A stretch of 64,000 nucleotides of DNA. Source: Paractinoplanes durhamensis (GTDB taxonomy: Bacteria; Actinomycetota; Actinomycetes; Mycobacteriales; Micromonosporaceae). The stretch is from assembly GCF_016862175.1 (NCBI RefSeq), contig NZ_BOML01000072.1, positions 1 through 64,000 of the forward strand, in the 5' to 3' direction. The number at the start of each line of letters is the position of its first letter. Position 1 is the stretch's first letter. The translations under genes were made by a program, and so were the position numbers. Under the pieces are notes generated by a model. The model was not told the DNA's origin and ran no database searches. It saw only the letters and a list, made by a program, of their open reading frames with translations. This document shows positions 8,675-18,204 of this stretch, in pieces.

Positions 8675-9355
8675 TCATCGATCGGCCCGCAGCGCGGACA
8701 GGCCCGCGATGATCACGTCCAGGTCGAAGTCGAACTGCGCGTCGTCCATGCCGAACTCGGTGGTGCTGAGGTGGCGCAGCGACGGCAGCATCCCCGGCGG
8801 GGACTGCACCAGCGAGTTGCGCAACTCGGCGATCTGCGGGTGCAGCCCGTGCCGGCTGAGCAGGATCGCGTCCCGGGCCGAGGCGTAGGTCAGCTCGCCG
8901 AGCAGGCCGAGCACCCGCCCGGCCTGCTCCTCGCCGAAGCCCGCGTCGAGCAGGGCACGCAGCAGGAGCTCGACCGGGGCGAGCGCGGCCAGGCCGGCGC
9001 CGAGCGGGAACCGCACGTAGTCGAAGTGCGCCCCGACCTTGATCATCGAGGCCCGGGTCTGCCGGGCGAACGCGCGCAGCATGTCCGGCCACGGCGCGTC
9101 GAGCGGGAGGGTGAAGCTCTCCAGGGAGGCGCTGAGCGTTTCCCGGGCGACGAGTTCGAGCAGGTTGTCGCGGCCGGTGACGTGGTAGTTGAGCGCCTTG
9201 CGGTCGACCCCGAGGCGCTCGGCGACGGCCTGCATGGTCAGGGTCGCCGGGTCCATGTCGCGGGCCGCGGCGACGATGCGGGCGCGGTCGATCCGGGGCG
9301 GGCGGCCACGGCGGTGGGTGTCAGGCATCCCGTTCAGCATATTGACCCGCGCCAC
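8675..9355 (-). CDS. TetR-family regulator (TetR_C type)
   Basis: Up to 226 residues. An AT-hook-like H-R-R-G-R-P-P segment precedes the HTH (T-M-Q-A-V-A-E-R-L-G-V-D-R-K-A-L-N-Y-H-V), followed by the C-terminal domain of classical drug-responsive TetR proteins. The GTG at 9355 and an ATG at 9328 are both possible starts; the shorter form begins M-P-D-T-H-R-R-G-R-P. It is divergent from the SDR gene across 53-80 bp and probably represses it and itself. The ligand is unknown. Confidence 0.85.
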   Translation of the reverse strand: MARVNMLNGMPDTHRRGRPPRIDRARIVAAARDMDPATLTMQAVAERLGVDRKALNYHVTGRDNLLELVARETLSASLESFTLPLDAPWPDMLRAFARQTRASMIKVGAHFDYVRFPLGAGLAALAPVELLLRALLDAGFGEEQAGRVLGLLGELTYASARDAILLSRHGLHPQIAELRNSLVQSPPGMLPSLRHLSTTEFGMDDAQFDFDLDVIIAGLSALRADR

Positions 9356-9408
9356 CTCAGCCCTTACCTTTTCTCCCCACCGGGAAATATTCGTCCGCAG
9401 GAGGTCCC

Positions 9409-10206
9409 GTGAAAGTGGCAGGCAAGGTTCTCGTGGTCACCGGCGCCGGCAGCGGCATCGGACGGGCGGTCGCGCTGGAGGCGGCCCGCCGGGGCGCCAA
9501 GGTCGCCGCGGTCGATCTCAACCCGGACACCCTGCAGGAGGCGATCGCCGGGAACCCGAACATCTCCGGGCATCCGCTGAACGTCACCGACCGGGACGCC
9601 GTCGAGGCGCTGCCGCAGCAGGTGGCCGACCTGTGGGGTGCGGTCGACGGCGTCATCCACTGCGCCGGGATCATCCAGCCGTTCATCCGGCTCAAGGACC
9701 TCGACTACGCCACCATCGACCGGGTCTTCGCGGTCAACTGGACCGGCACGCTCTACCTGACCAAGACGTTCCTGCCGGTGCTGCTGGCCCGGCCGGAGGG
9801 GCACATCGTCAACGTGGCGAGCATGGGCGGATTCCTGCCGGTGCCCGGCCAGACGATCTACGGCGCGTCCAAGGCGGCGGTGAAGTTGCTGACCGAGGGC
9901 CTGCATGCCGAGTGCGCGGGGACGAACGTACACGTCACCGTGGTTTTCCCGGGCGGGGTGGCCACCAACATCACCAGTAACTCGGGGGTGTCGATGCCGG
10001 CCATGGACGCCGACATGGCCAAGCAGGCCGCGAAGATCACCACACCGGAGCGGGCCGCGCGGGACATTCTGCACGGGATGGAATCGGACGCGTACCGGGT
10101 GCTGATCGGCAACGACGCGAAGATGATGGACAAGATGTACCGGCTCAACCCGCGCCGGGCGGCGGCACTGATCGCCGGGAAGATGCAGGAGCTGCTGAGC
10201 AGATAG
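9409..10206 (+). CDS. Short-chain dehydrogenase/reductase
   Basis: The 265-residue classical SDR has the cofactor motif T-G-A-G-S-G-I-G (residues 11-18), a structural H-C-A-G-I segment, the catalytic Ser in V-N-V-A-S-M, and Tyr/Lys in Y-G-A-S-K. The Asp after the second strand (A-V-D-L-N) suggests NAD over NADP. A strong AGGAGG precedes the GTG start. The C-terminus (P-E-R-A-A-R-D-I-L, then K-M-M-D-K-M-Y) resembles acyl or lipid-type SDRs. The substrate cannot be read; the divergent TetR gene suggests inducible detoxification or lipid metabolism. Confidence 0.86.
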   Translation: MKVAGKVLVVTGAGSGIGRAVALEAARRGAKVAAVDLNPDTLQEAIAGNPNISGHPLNVTDRDAVEALPQQVADLWGAVDGVIHCAGIIQPFIRLKDLDYATIDRVFAVNWTGTLYLTKTFLPVLLARPEGHIVNVASMGGFLPVPGQTIYGASKAAVKLLTEGLHAECAGTNVHVTVVFPGGVATNITSNSGVSMPAMDADMAKQAAKITTPERAARDILHGMESDAYRVLIGNDAKMMDKMYRLNPRRAAALIAGKMQELLSR

Positions 10207-10208
10207 GG

Positions 10209-10242
10209 AGCGGCCCCCGCCGCTACGGAGACGGGGGCCGCT
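10209..10242. terminator. Bidirectional hairpin terminator
   Basis: A perfect 11-bp stem (10209-10219 with 10232-10242) with a 12-base loop lies between the convergent SDR and nuclease genes. Confidence 0.72.
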
Positions 10243-10252
10243 TACCGCGTAC

Positions 10253-13200
10253 CTACTTGGTGATCTTCTGGGTGTAGGTCTTCGGCGTGGACTCGTTGCC
10301 CGCCTTGTCCTCCGCCCAGTAGGTGACCTCGAGAGTGCCCTTGTCGACACCGACCACGATGGTCAGCCAGCTGCCCCAGAGGTCGAGCAGGTTGCCGACC
10401 TCCTGCGCCCTGTCCTGGGCCTGCGCCTTGGAGGCCGCCTTGGTCCAGCGGCCGCCGGCGTAGTAGTACCAGCTGCCGGACTTCTGCTCGATCAGCTTCA
10501 GCTTGACCTTCTCGCCGCCGAGGCCCTCGTCCGACACCTTGCCGGTCAGCACCCACCACGACGCCGAGGACTCCGGGTTGCGGGGGATGTCGAGGCTGAC
10601 GACCGGCGCGATGGTGTCGGCCTTGACCGTCACGGTGCCCGCGGTGACCGGCGTGCCGGGCCCGTTGGCGTTGGACGGCGTCACCTTGACCGCGAACGAA
10701 CCGGCCTTGGTGTACTTGTGCGTGTAGCGGCCGTTGGCCACGGTAGCGACGGTGGATCCGTCACCCCAGTCGACGACGCCCTTGCTGATGCCGGCCACGG
10801 TCAGGCTGACCGACTGGGTCACCCAGATCGAGGTCTTGTCCAGCTTGTACGACCCGGGCTGGGCGGTGACCGTCACCGTGGCCGAACCGGTGGCCGGGCC
10901 GCTGTTGCCGGCCTGGTCGGTGAGGGTCACGGTCGGCGTGTAGGTGCCGGCCGCGGTGTAGACGTGCTCGGTCAGCGCGTCGGTGGTGCCGTCGCCCCAG
11001 TTGACGGCCTTGGTGATCGAGGCCGCCGGGGTGACGTCGTCGGTCGCGGTGACCGTGATCGTCACCTTCTGGCCGGCCCACACCGCGGTGGGGGCGACCG
11101 TGAAGGTGCCGGTCGGGGCGGTGCTGTCGGCCTTGCCCGGGGTCGCGCGGAACACCGGGTCCGCGGTGACCGGCGAGTTGGCGGCCAGGTAGTTGCTCAG
11201 CATGGTCAGGTCGTTGTCGCCGGTGGTGATCCGGGCGGTGCCCTTGCCGAGGGTGAGGAAGTTGTCGCCACCCGCGGCGAGGAACGAGTTCGACGAGACC
11301 CGGTAGGTGCCGGCCGGGTCGAGCACGGTGCCGTTGAGCTTCAGGGTCGACGCGATGATCCGCGACCCGCGAGCTTGCGACACGTCGTAGGAGTAGGTGA
11401 GCCCCTTCGACGTACCCAGGTGCAGCACCGGGCGGGAGGCCCCGTCCGGCTGCCACTGCTCCTCGAGCACCTGTTTGATCTGGGCGCCGGTGAGCGTCTG
11501 GGTGACCATGTCGTTGGCGAATGGCTGGACCGCGAACGCGTCGGCGTACGTGACCGTGCCGTCGGTCTTGTAGAGAAGATCCGCCCGCAGGCCGCCCGGG
11601 TTCATGAAGGCGATCTGCGCACCACCGCGGCCGGCCGCCTTGGTCTGGTCGAGCTGGACGTCGGCGATGAAGTTGCCGAGCACCGACTCGGCACCCCGGT
11701 CCTCGGCGCCGGCGCTGGTGACGGCGCGCTTGATGTCGGCGGTGATCGAGCCGAGCTTCTGCTTGCCGAGCACGTCGGCGTTCGCCTTGGCCTTGGCCAC
11801 GATGTCCGCGACCGCCGCGTCGGACGGTGCGCCGGTGACCGGCACCAGTTCGGCGGTGGATCCGGTCACCGACTTGGTGGCCGGGTCGTAGGTCAGCCCG
11901 ACCTTGCCGAGCTTCACGCCGTAGTCCTCGGCCTGCAGCACCGGGCGGGTGCGGTCGGTGCCGGGAACCGGGATCTCGAACGCGTACGGCTGGTGGGTGT
12001 GCCCACTGATGATCGCGTCGATGTTCGCGTTGACCCGGGTGAACGGCCCGAAGACCGGGTCGGCCTGCAGCGCCGCCGCCGAGGTGATGTTCTCGGTGGC
12101 CGCACCCTCGTGGGCGAGCAGCACGACCACGTCGGCCTCGCCGTTGCTCGCGTCACCGTCGGAGAGCTGGGTGGCAAGCGTGTTCGCCTCGGCGACCGGG
12201 TCGTGGAACTCGACGCCCTGGATGCCGTCCGGGCTGACCAGCGAACCGGTCTGCTCGGTGACGACGCCGATGTAGCCGACCTTCACGCCGCCGACGGTCT
12301 GCACCGAGTAGCCGGGCAGGATCCGCTGGCCGTCCTTGTAGACGTTCGCGGCGAGGTACGGGAAGTTGGCCCGGTCCTCGACGCGGCCGGTCAGGTCGGC
12401 CAGGCCCTTGTCGAACTCGTGGTTGCCGACCGCGGAGACGTTCAGGCCACCGGCGTTCAGCGCGTCGAGCGTCGGGTTGTCCGAGTCGATCGCCGAGATG
12501 AAGGTGGAGGCACCGATGTTGTCACCGGCCGAGACCCACGCGGTGTTCGGGTTGGCCGTGCGGAGCTGGTTGACCAGGCCGACCAGCTGGGCGGCACCGC
12601 CGACCCCGGCGGACGGCGCCTCGAGCCGGCCGTGGAAGTCGTTGATGCTGAGCAGCTGCAGGTCGACCGGGCCGGTCAGGCCGGTCTTGAGGCCGATGAC
12701 CACCGGGTCGTGGTCGCTGGCCCGGTACGGGTTCGGCGCGTAGAACGGCGCGTACCCGTCGTACTGGAACGCGTACGACTCGACCGAGTTGATGTTCCAG
12801 ATGTCCACCCCGGTGACCCGCTTCGCGAGCGTGGGCGTGACCAGCGCGTGGTCGAGCGAACCGGACTCACCGCCGAAGACGTACGACGACTTGCCCGGCG
12901 CGTGCGTGGTGTGCACGTCCTCGTACCCCGCGTCGTAGAGGACCTTCATCGGGTCCTCCTCGGTGTAGGAGTTGAAGTCACCGAGCAGGATCGCGTTGGG
13001 CGTGTTCAGCGACGCGACGAAGGCCGCGAGCGAGGCCGCCTGCCGCTTACGGTCCCCGTTGTACGGGCCCTGACCGTCCCCGGCGTCGACGTTGTCACCG
13101 GTCGGCGCGACCGAGGCACTCTTCGACTTGAGGTGGTTGGCGACGACCGTGAAGTCGATCGTGCCGGCGGTGAAGGTCTGCGCGATCGGCTCGCGCGCGT

Positions 13201-15007
13201 TCGACCACACCGTCTCGTCGTTGATCGACCGGGAGGCACCCTTCGGGGTGGCCTTGGCCGGCTTGTAGATGATCGCGGTGGTGATGACGTCCTGGGCCGT
13301 CGCGGCCGGCAGCTCGGCCGGCGACCGCACGTAGTCCCAGGTGCCCGCACCGTCCACGTCGTTCAGCGCGCCGACCAGGACCTTGAGGGCCATCTGCGGG
13401 TCGTCGGGCTCGAACCGGACCGAGTTCTCGATCTCCATCAGCGCGACCACGTCGGCGTCCAGCGCGGTGATCGCCGAGACGATCTTCGCCTGCTGCTTGG
13501 CCGCGGCCGCCGCGTCGGCGGCGCCACGGGCGTCGCCGCCGAAGTGGACGAAGTAGTTGAGCACGTTGAAGCTGGCGATCTTGAGGTCGCCACCGACGGC
13601 CGCGGGGTGGGCGGTCCGCGGGTTGGTAGCGGTGAACGAGGTGCGCGACGCCGCCGGGGTGTCGAACGAGACCGGGGTGGTCGGCTCGAACATCCAGTCG
13701 CCGTACGCGAAGCTGAACACGACCGGGCCGAACTTCTCGACGGTGTCGCCGGTGCGGACCGGGTCAGCAGCGCTCAGGTACGGCGGGGCGATCCCGGCCG
13801 CCGAGAGGTTGGTGGTCTTCGCGTCGTCGAGCAGCACCCGCGCGTTCGCGTTGGCCGCCTTGACCGCAAGCGCCTCCGGGGTGCCCGGGCGGGCGATGTC
13901 GGTCGGGATGTGGGCCGGCTTGTCGCCGGCCGCGAGCACGATCTCGCCGTACAGGTTGGCGTAGTAGGTGTCCGACACCGTGTACGCGCCGGCCGGCGCG
14001 ACGAGCATGCCCTCGACCGACTCGCGCGCGTCGGCGGCGAGCGGCAGGGTCAGCGGGACCGGGGCGGGCAGGGCCGCGTTGTTGGCGCAGATCTGCACGT
14101 CGGTCTTGGCGCCGATGCTCAGCTCGGTCAGCCCGTTGAACTCGCTCGGCGTGCCGGTGACCCGCACCTTGTCGCCGATCGCGACGGCGGGCTGGTTGGC
14201 CGCGGTCGTGCCGACGAAGACGAAGATGCCGTCCGAGGCGGTGCCGGCGGCGACCGGGCGGCTGCCGCCGGTGCCGGCGGTCTGCACGTAGATGCCGTTG
14301 AAGCCACCGGTCCGGTGGTCGGCGGTGACGATGCCCTCGACGGTGACCGCGCCGGTCAGCGGGGTCGCCGTGCCGGTGCCCTGCACCTCGGCGATGGTGT
14401 TGGTGACCGCGGTGGTGCAGCCGATCGGGGTCGGGTCCGGGTCGGTCGGCGTGGTCGCCGAGTTGACCGCGCCGAAGCTGTTCTGCGCCGGGGCCTGCCA
14501 GACGCCGCCGATCTTCTGCAGCGAGTATCCGACCGGGGTGGTGGTGGTCTCCGCAACCCCGATGTCGGTGCCGGCCAGCCCGGCGGCCGGGCCACCGGTG
14601 GCGGTGAACGTGCCCTCGTAGGTGAGGAACTCGGCGACCGTGCCGTCCGGCTTGACCAGGGCGACGCCGTCCGGCGCGCCGTTCTGGATGCCGTCGGCCG
14701 GGTAGGTCTGCACGACCACGCCGGCGGCCGGAACGGCACCGCTGAGCGTCGCCGTGTTGTAGGCGGCACCCCCGTTGCCGTTGTAGAGGACGACCTTCCA
14801 GCCGGTCAGGTCGAACTCGGCCGGGGCCTGGATCTCTATCGCCTCACCGGCGTCGGTGCCCACGTTGTCGTAGTGAATCTCGCTGATGAATGGGGTGCTG
14901 TCGTCAGCCGCGAAGGCCGAGCCGGTCAGGCTCAGACCGAGGGCGGTGACGACGGCGATCGTCCCGAGAGGACGAGCCGCACCCACGGCGCGTCTATATA
15001 GGCGCAT
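10253..15007 (-). CDS. Secreted ExeM/NucH-type endonuclease fused to a UshA-type 5'-nucleotidase, with PKD domains
   Basis: A 1584-residue secreted multidomain enzyme. Order: signal peptide (about 1-35, ending S-A-F-A); lamin-tail domain (F-I-S-E-I-H-Y-D-N); OB-fold nuclease-associated domain (about 200-350); endonuclease/exonuclease/phosphatase domain (K-I-A-S-F-N-V-L-N-Y-F to A-S-D-H-D-P-V-V-I-G); calcineurin-like phosphoesterase (S-I-N-D-F-H-G, G-N-H-E-F-D-K-G, S-G-H-T-H-Q-P); 5'-nucleotidase C-terminal domain; and two PKD domains each with W-G-D-G. It probably degrades extracellular DNA and dephosphorylates the nucleotides. The ATG at 15007, with GGAGG upstream and a signal peptide directly after, is preferred over earlier in-frame codons. 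Confidence 0.93.
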   Translation of the reverse strand: MRLYRRAVGAARPLGTIAVVTALGLSLTGSAFAADDSTPFISEIHYDNVGTDAGEAIEIQAPAEFDLTGWKVVLYNGNGGAAYNTATLSGAVPAAGVVVQTYPADGIQNGAPDGVALVKPDGTVAEFLTYEGTFTATGGPAAGLAGTDIGVAETTTTPVGYSLQKIGGVWQAPAQNSFGAVNSATTPTDPDPTPIGCTTAVTNTIAEVQGTGTATPLTGAVTVEGIVTADHRTGGFNGIYVQTAGTGGSRPVAAGTASDGIFVFVGTTAANQPAVAIGDKVRVTGTPSEFNGLTELSIGAKTDVQICANNAALPAPVPLTLPLAADARESVEGMLVAPAGAYTVSDTYYANLYGEIVLAAGDKPAHIPTDIARPGTPEALAVKAANANARVLLDDAKTTNLSAAGIAPPYLSAADPVRTGDTVEKFGPVVFSFAYGDWMFEPTTPVSFDTPAASRTSFTATNPRTAHPAAVGGDLKIASFNVLNYFVHFGGDARGAADAAAAAKQQAKIVSAITALDADVVALMEIENSVRFEPDDPQMALKVLVGALNDVDGAGTWDYVRSPAELPAATAQDVITTAIIYKPAKATPKGASRSINDETVWSNAREPIAQTFTAGTIDFTVVANHLKSKSASVAPTGDNVDAGDGQGPYNGDRKRQAASLAAFVASLNTPNAILLGDFNSYTEEDPMKVLYDAGYEDVHTTHAPGKSSYVFGGESGSLDHALVTPTLAKRVTGVDIWNINSVESYAFQYDGYAPFYAPNPYRASDHDPVVIGLKTGLTGPVDLQLLSINDFHGRLEAPSAGVGGAAQLVGLVNQLRTANPNTAWVSAGDNIGASTFISAIDSDNPTLDALNAGGLNVSAVGNHEFDKGLADLTGRVEDRANFPYLAANVYKDGQRILPGYSVQTVGGVKVGYIGVVTEQTGSLVSPDGIQGVEFHDPVAEANTLATQLSDGDASNGEADVVVLLAHEGAATENITSAAALQADPVFGPFTRVNANIDAIISGHTHQPYAFEIPVPGTDRTRPVLQAEDYGVKLGKVGLTYDPATKSVTGSTAELVPVTGAPSDAAVADIVAKAKANADVLGKQKLGSITADIKRAVTSAGAEDRGAESVLGNFIADVQLDQTKAAGRGGAQIAFMNPGGLRADLLYKTDGTVTYADAFAVQPFANDMVTQTLTGAQIKQVLEEQWQPDGASRPVLHLGTSKGLTYSYDVSQARGSRIIASTLKLNGTVLDPAGTYRVSSNSFLAAGGDNFLTLGKGTARITTGDNDLTMLSNYLAANSPVTADPVFRATPGKADSTAPTGTFTVAPTAVWAGQKVTITVTATDDVTPAASITKAVNWGDGTTDALTEHVYTAAGTYTPTVTLTDQAGNSGPATGSATVTVTAQPGSYKLDKTSIWVTQSVSLTVAGISKGVVDWGDGSTVATVANGRYTHKYTKAGSFAVKVTPSNANGPGTPVTAGTVTVKADTIAPVVSLDIPRNPESSASWWVLTGKVSDEGLGGEKVKLKLIEQKSGSWYYYAGGRWTKAASKAQAQDRAQEVGNLLDLWGSWLTIVVGVDKGTLEVTYWAEDKAGNESTPKTYTQKITK

Positions 15008-15074
15008 GGAAAAGTTTCCTCCGAAGGTTGTCGATCGGTGGAGGGTAATTACATCCGATGACGGGAGAATTTCG

Positions 15075-15103
15075 GAGGGGTAACCGGACAACGGTCCGGC
15101 AAC
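15075..15103 (-). promoter_or_regulatory. PHO-box-like direct repeat upstream of the nuclease/nucleotidase
   Basis: On the minus strand GTTGCCG and GTTGTCC lie 11 bp apart, the geometry of the actinomycete PhoP box (GTTCACC repeats every 11 bp). The site is about 70 bp upstream of the start codon. The third unit is poor. It fits a phosphate-scavenging enzyme but is inferred from two imperfect repeats. Confidence 0.4.
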
Positions 15104-15179
15104 GAAGGAAAGGGTCGAATCCAGCCATCCTGAGCAGGCTATATGACCTTTTTCACTCCGTTTTATTGTTCGCTTTGTA

Positions 15180-17561
15180 TCACCCTGCCAAAGAGACAGA
15201 CTTCAAAAGAGCGCGTACGGCGGCAGCGTCGGCCAGCCCGGTCGCCCGCTGCGCGAGCGAACCTGTGAGATTCATGTGGGTGGCACGCACGGCGTCCTTC
15301 ACCAGCGGCACCGCGGGCGGGGCAACACTGAGTTCGCGTACGCCGAGAGCCGTCAGCAACCGCACCGCCGCCTCGTCCGCGGCAAGCTCGCCGCAGACCG
15401 CCACCGGCACGCCGGCCCGCGCGCAGACCAGGCCGACGAGCTGCAGCACCGCCGGGTCGAGACCGTCCGCGGTGAGCGCCGCGTTGCCGCGCTCGGCGGC
15501 CAGGGTGTACTGCGTCAGGTCGTTGGTGCCGACGCTGACGAAGTCCACGTACGGGGTGAACGCGGCGGCCTTCAGCGCGGCGGCCGGCACCTCGATCATG
15601 ATGCCGACGCGCAGATCTTCCGCCGGGCCGGCCTTCGCCACCGCGTCGTCGAGCATCCGCCGCGCGGCGACCACCTCGGCGACCGAGCTGACCATCGGGA
15701 ACATGACGCTCACCGGCGTCTCCCGGGCCACCCGGGCGATCGCCAGGAGCTGATCGGCGAACAGCGCCGGATGGGCCAGGGAGTGCCGGAGGCCGCGGAC
15801 GCCGAGGAACGGGTTCTGCTCGTGCGCGGCCGGCGCGTACCGCAGCGGCTTGTCCCCGCCCACGTCGAGGGTGCGCAGGGTGAGCCGACGCCCGCCGAGC
15901 GCCTCGGCGAGCTCGAGGTAGGTGGCGACCTGCTCGTCCGGGCCGGGCGCGGCGTCCCGGTCGAGGAAGAGGAACTCGGTGCGGACCAGCCCGGCCAGGT
16001 CGGCGCCGTTGTCGGCGGCGGCCCGGGCGTCGGCGAGCGAGCCGACGTTGGCGGCGACCGCGATCGCGACCCCGTCGGCGGTCACGGCCGGCCGGTGGGC
16101 GCGGGCGGCGGCCTGCCGGCCGCGCTCGGCGAGCCCGGCGGCCCGCTCGCGGAAGGCGGCCAGCACCGGCTCGGCCGGGGCGATGACGAACTCGCCGGTG
16201 CCGCCGTCGAAGGCGACCGTGATGCCGGGCGAGACACTGAGGACGGCCGGGCCGGCCCCGACCACCATCGGGATGCCCCGGGTGCGGGCCATGATCGCGC
16301 CGTGCGAGGTGGGACTGCCGAACGCCAGGAGCACGCCCTTGACCCGGGCCGGATCGAGGGTGGCCGCCTCGGCCGGGGTGAGGTCGGCCGCGACCAGGAT
16401 GCCGTCGCCGGCCGTCTCGGCGCCGCTGAGCCCGAGCATGGCCCGCAGCACCTGATCGGACACCGCGTGCACGTCGTCGCCGCGGCCACGCAGATAGGGG
16501 TCGTCGAGGGTGTCGAACGCGGCGGCGATCCGGGCGGCCGCACCCTGGAACGCCTGCGGCGCCGCCTGGCCGCCGTCGATCCGGCGGCGGACCTCGCCGA
16601 GCAGCTCCGCGTCGTCGAGCAGCAGCAGGTGCGCGTCGAAGATGCTGGCCTCGGGGTTGCCCTCCCAGATCTTGTCGATCTCCCGGCGGACCGCGGCGAC
16701 CGCGCCTACCACCCGCGGCCACTCCACGTCCGCACCCCGCGACGGCGTGTCCGGCACGTCGGGCGGGGTGCTCGCCCGGCGCCAGGCCGGGCCGATCCCG
16801 ATGCCGGCCGAGGCGGGCCGGCCGCCGGTGGCGAACGGTTCCCCGCCGGGATGCGGGACGTCCGGGGTCTCGTCGAACTTCCGGGCCGCCACCGCCACGA
16901 TCTCGTCCACCGCCGCCTGGGCCCGCGGCCCGGACGCACGCACCTCGATCTCGTGGCCGCGCAGCGCGCCGAGGGTGGCCACCCGGGACAGGCTGGTGGC
17001 CGGCACCCAGGCCGACCCGGTGGTGCGGTTGCGCACTTCGAGACCGGCGTCGAGCCGGCGGGCCTCGGTGACCAGCCGGGCGGCCGGCCGGGCGTGCAGG
17101 CCGTGCGGGTTGGCGACGGTAACCGTGCCCATGGCGTCTTTTTCTGGGGAAACCGAAACCGAGGGCTCGAGCTGGGACAGCTTGCCCAGCAGACCGTCCG
17201 ACGCCTCCCGGGCCACCTCCGCGCGATCGGCGCCGGACGCGGCGGTCACGGCCGCCGCCACCAGGCCTTCCACCAGCGGCGCCGGGCACAACACGACCCG
17301 CGACCGCAGGTCGTCGTCGATCAGCTCCAGGGCCAGCTCGGCGGAGAGCACCGCGCTGCCCAGGTCCATCAGCACCACCACGCCGTCGCCGTCGTCGGCC
17401 GCCGCCAGGGCGTCCACGATGGCGGTCGCGTCGGTGCCGAGGGTCGTCTCGTCCAGCCCGGCGGCGATCTCGATGCGGGCGCCGGCGGCCATCTCGGCGG
17501 CCAGCGCCACGGCCGCCCGGGCCAGCGCACGACTGTGGCTGACCAGCACGATTCCGACCAC
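15180..17561 (-). CDS. dhaM: PTS phosphotransferase subunit DhaM fused to HPr and complete enzyme I
   Basis: The 793-residue protein contains all PTS steps feeding the dihydroxyacetone kinase. Residues 1-130 are the EIIA-Man-like DhaM domain (phospho-His9 in V-S-H-S). Residues about 145-235 are HPr (His156 in G-L-H-A-R-P-A-A). Residues about 250-790 are enzyme I, with active His in T-S-H-G-A-I-M-A-R and the C-terminal PEP-binding signature G-T-N-D-L-T-Q-Y-T-L-A-A-E-R. The E. coli DhaM (472 residues) has only a truncated EI; here the EI appears complete, so PEP could drive DhaL without separate PTS proteins. The gene starts 2 bp after dhaL ends. Confidence 0.93.
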   Translation of the reverse strand: MVGIVLVSHSRALARAAVALAAEMAAGARIEIAAGLDETTLGTDATAIVDALAAADDGDGVVVLMDLGSAVLSAELALELIDDDLRSRVVLCPAPLVEGLVAAAVTAASGADRAEVAREASDGLLGKLSQLEPSVSVSPEKDAMGTVTVANPHGLHARPAARLVTEARRLDAGLEVRNRTTGSAWVPATSLSRVATLGALRGHEIEVRASGPRAQAAVDEIVAVAARKFDETPDVPHPGGEPFATGGRPASAGIGIGPAWRRASTPPDVPDTPSRGADVEWPRVVGAVAAVRREIDKIWEGNPEASIFDAHLLLLDDAELLGEVRRRIDGGQAAPQAFQGAAARIAAAFDTLDDPYLRGRGDDVHAVSDQVLRAMLGLSGAETAGDGILVAADLTPAEAATLDPARVKGVLLAFGSPTSHGAIMARTRGIPMVVGAGPAVLSVSPGITVAFDGGTGEFVIAPAEPVLAAFRERAAGLAERGRQAAARAHRPAVTADGVAIAVAANVGSLADARAAADNGADLAGLVRTEFLFLDRDAAPGPDEQVATYLELAEALGGRRLTLRTLDVGGDKPLRYAPAAHEQNPFLGVRGLRHSLAHPALFADQLLAIARVARETPVSVMFPMVSSVAEVVAARRMLDDAVAKAGPAEDLRVGIMIEVPAAALKAAAFTPYVDFVSVGTNDLTQYTLAAERGNAALTADGLDPAVLQLVGLVCARAGVPVAVCGELAADEAAVRLLTALGVRELSVAPPAVPLVKDAVRATHMNLTGSLAQRATGLADAAAVRALLKSVSLAG

Positions 17562-17563
17562 GA

Positions 17564-18199
17564 TCAGGCCAGCGCCGCGGCGGCCGCCACGACCAGCAGG
17601 GTCACCGAGGTGGCACCCGGATCCGGGTGGCCGGCGCTGCGTTCGCCGAGGTAGCTGGCCCGGCCCTTGCGGGCGACCATCGGGATGGTCGCCTCCCGGC
17701 CCTGCTCGGCGGCCCGGACCGCGATGCCGAGCGCATGGCTCAGCGGCTGGCCGTTGCCGACCGCCTCCTCCAGGCCGGCCACGGCGGGGGCGAGGGCGTC
17801 GTACATCGTCTTGTCCCCCGCCTGGGCCTTTCCCCGCGCCACCACGCCGTCGAGGGCGGCCCGCAGGATCTTGGCGACGTCGGCGCCGTCGAGGGTCTCG
17901 GCGTCGCCGGCCGCGGCCGACATCCGCAGGAACGCCGTGCCGTAGAGCGGGCCGCTGGCGCCGCCCACGGTGGACACCAGCGTCATCCCGGTCCGTTTGA
18001 AGAGCTCGGCCGGGCGATCCGGGGTGTCCTCGGCCAGCGCCGCGACCACCGCCGACATGCCGCGATGCAGGTTGACGCCGTGGTCGGCGTCGCCGATCGC
18101 CGAATCCAGCTCGGTGAGCAGGTCGCGGTGCTCCTCGATGAGCCGGGCGAACTCGCGGACCCAGGCGAGCAGGGCGGTGGTGTCGACGGTGTCGGCCAT
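17564..18199 (-). CDS. dhaL: Dihydroxyacetone kinase ADP-binding subunit DhaL
   Basis: DhaL carries ADP permanently; DhaM rephosphorylates it and it passes phosphate to dihydroxyacetone bound on DhaK. The 211-residue protein has the Mg-ADP site (D-S-A-I-G-D-A-D-H-G), G-G-A-S-G-P-L-Y-G and G-D-K-T-M-Y-D-A-L. The ATG at 18199, 5 bp after the dhaK stop, is chosen; a further upstream start would overlap dhaK. Confidence 0.95.
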   Translation of the reverse strand: MADTVDTTALLAWVREFARLIEEHRDLLTELDSAIGDADHGVNLHRGMSAVVAALAEDTPDRPAELFKRTGMTLVSTVGGASGPLYGTAFLRMSAAAGDAETLDGADVAKILRAALDGVVARGKAQAGDKTMYDALAPAVAGLEEAVGNGQPLSHALGIAVRAAEQGREATIPMVARKGRASYLGERSAGHPDPGATSVTLLVVAAAAALA

Positions 18200-18204
18200 G
18201 CCGG

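Noticed and set aside
10718..15001. A 1427-codon plus-strand open frame opposite the nuclease gene
   Set aside because: It is an antisense shadow of a GC-rich gene; the minus frame has signal peptide and clear domains, while this translation is Gly/Arg/Asp-rich without motifs.
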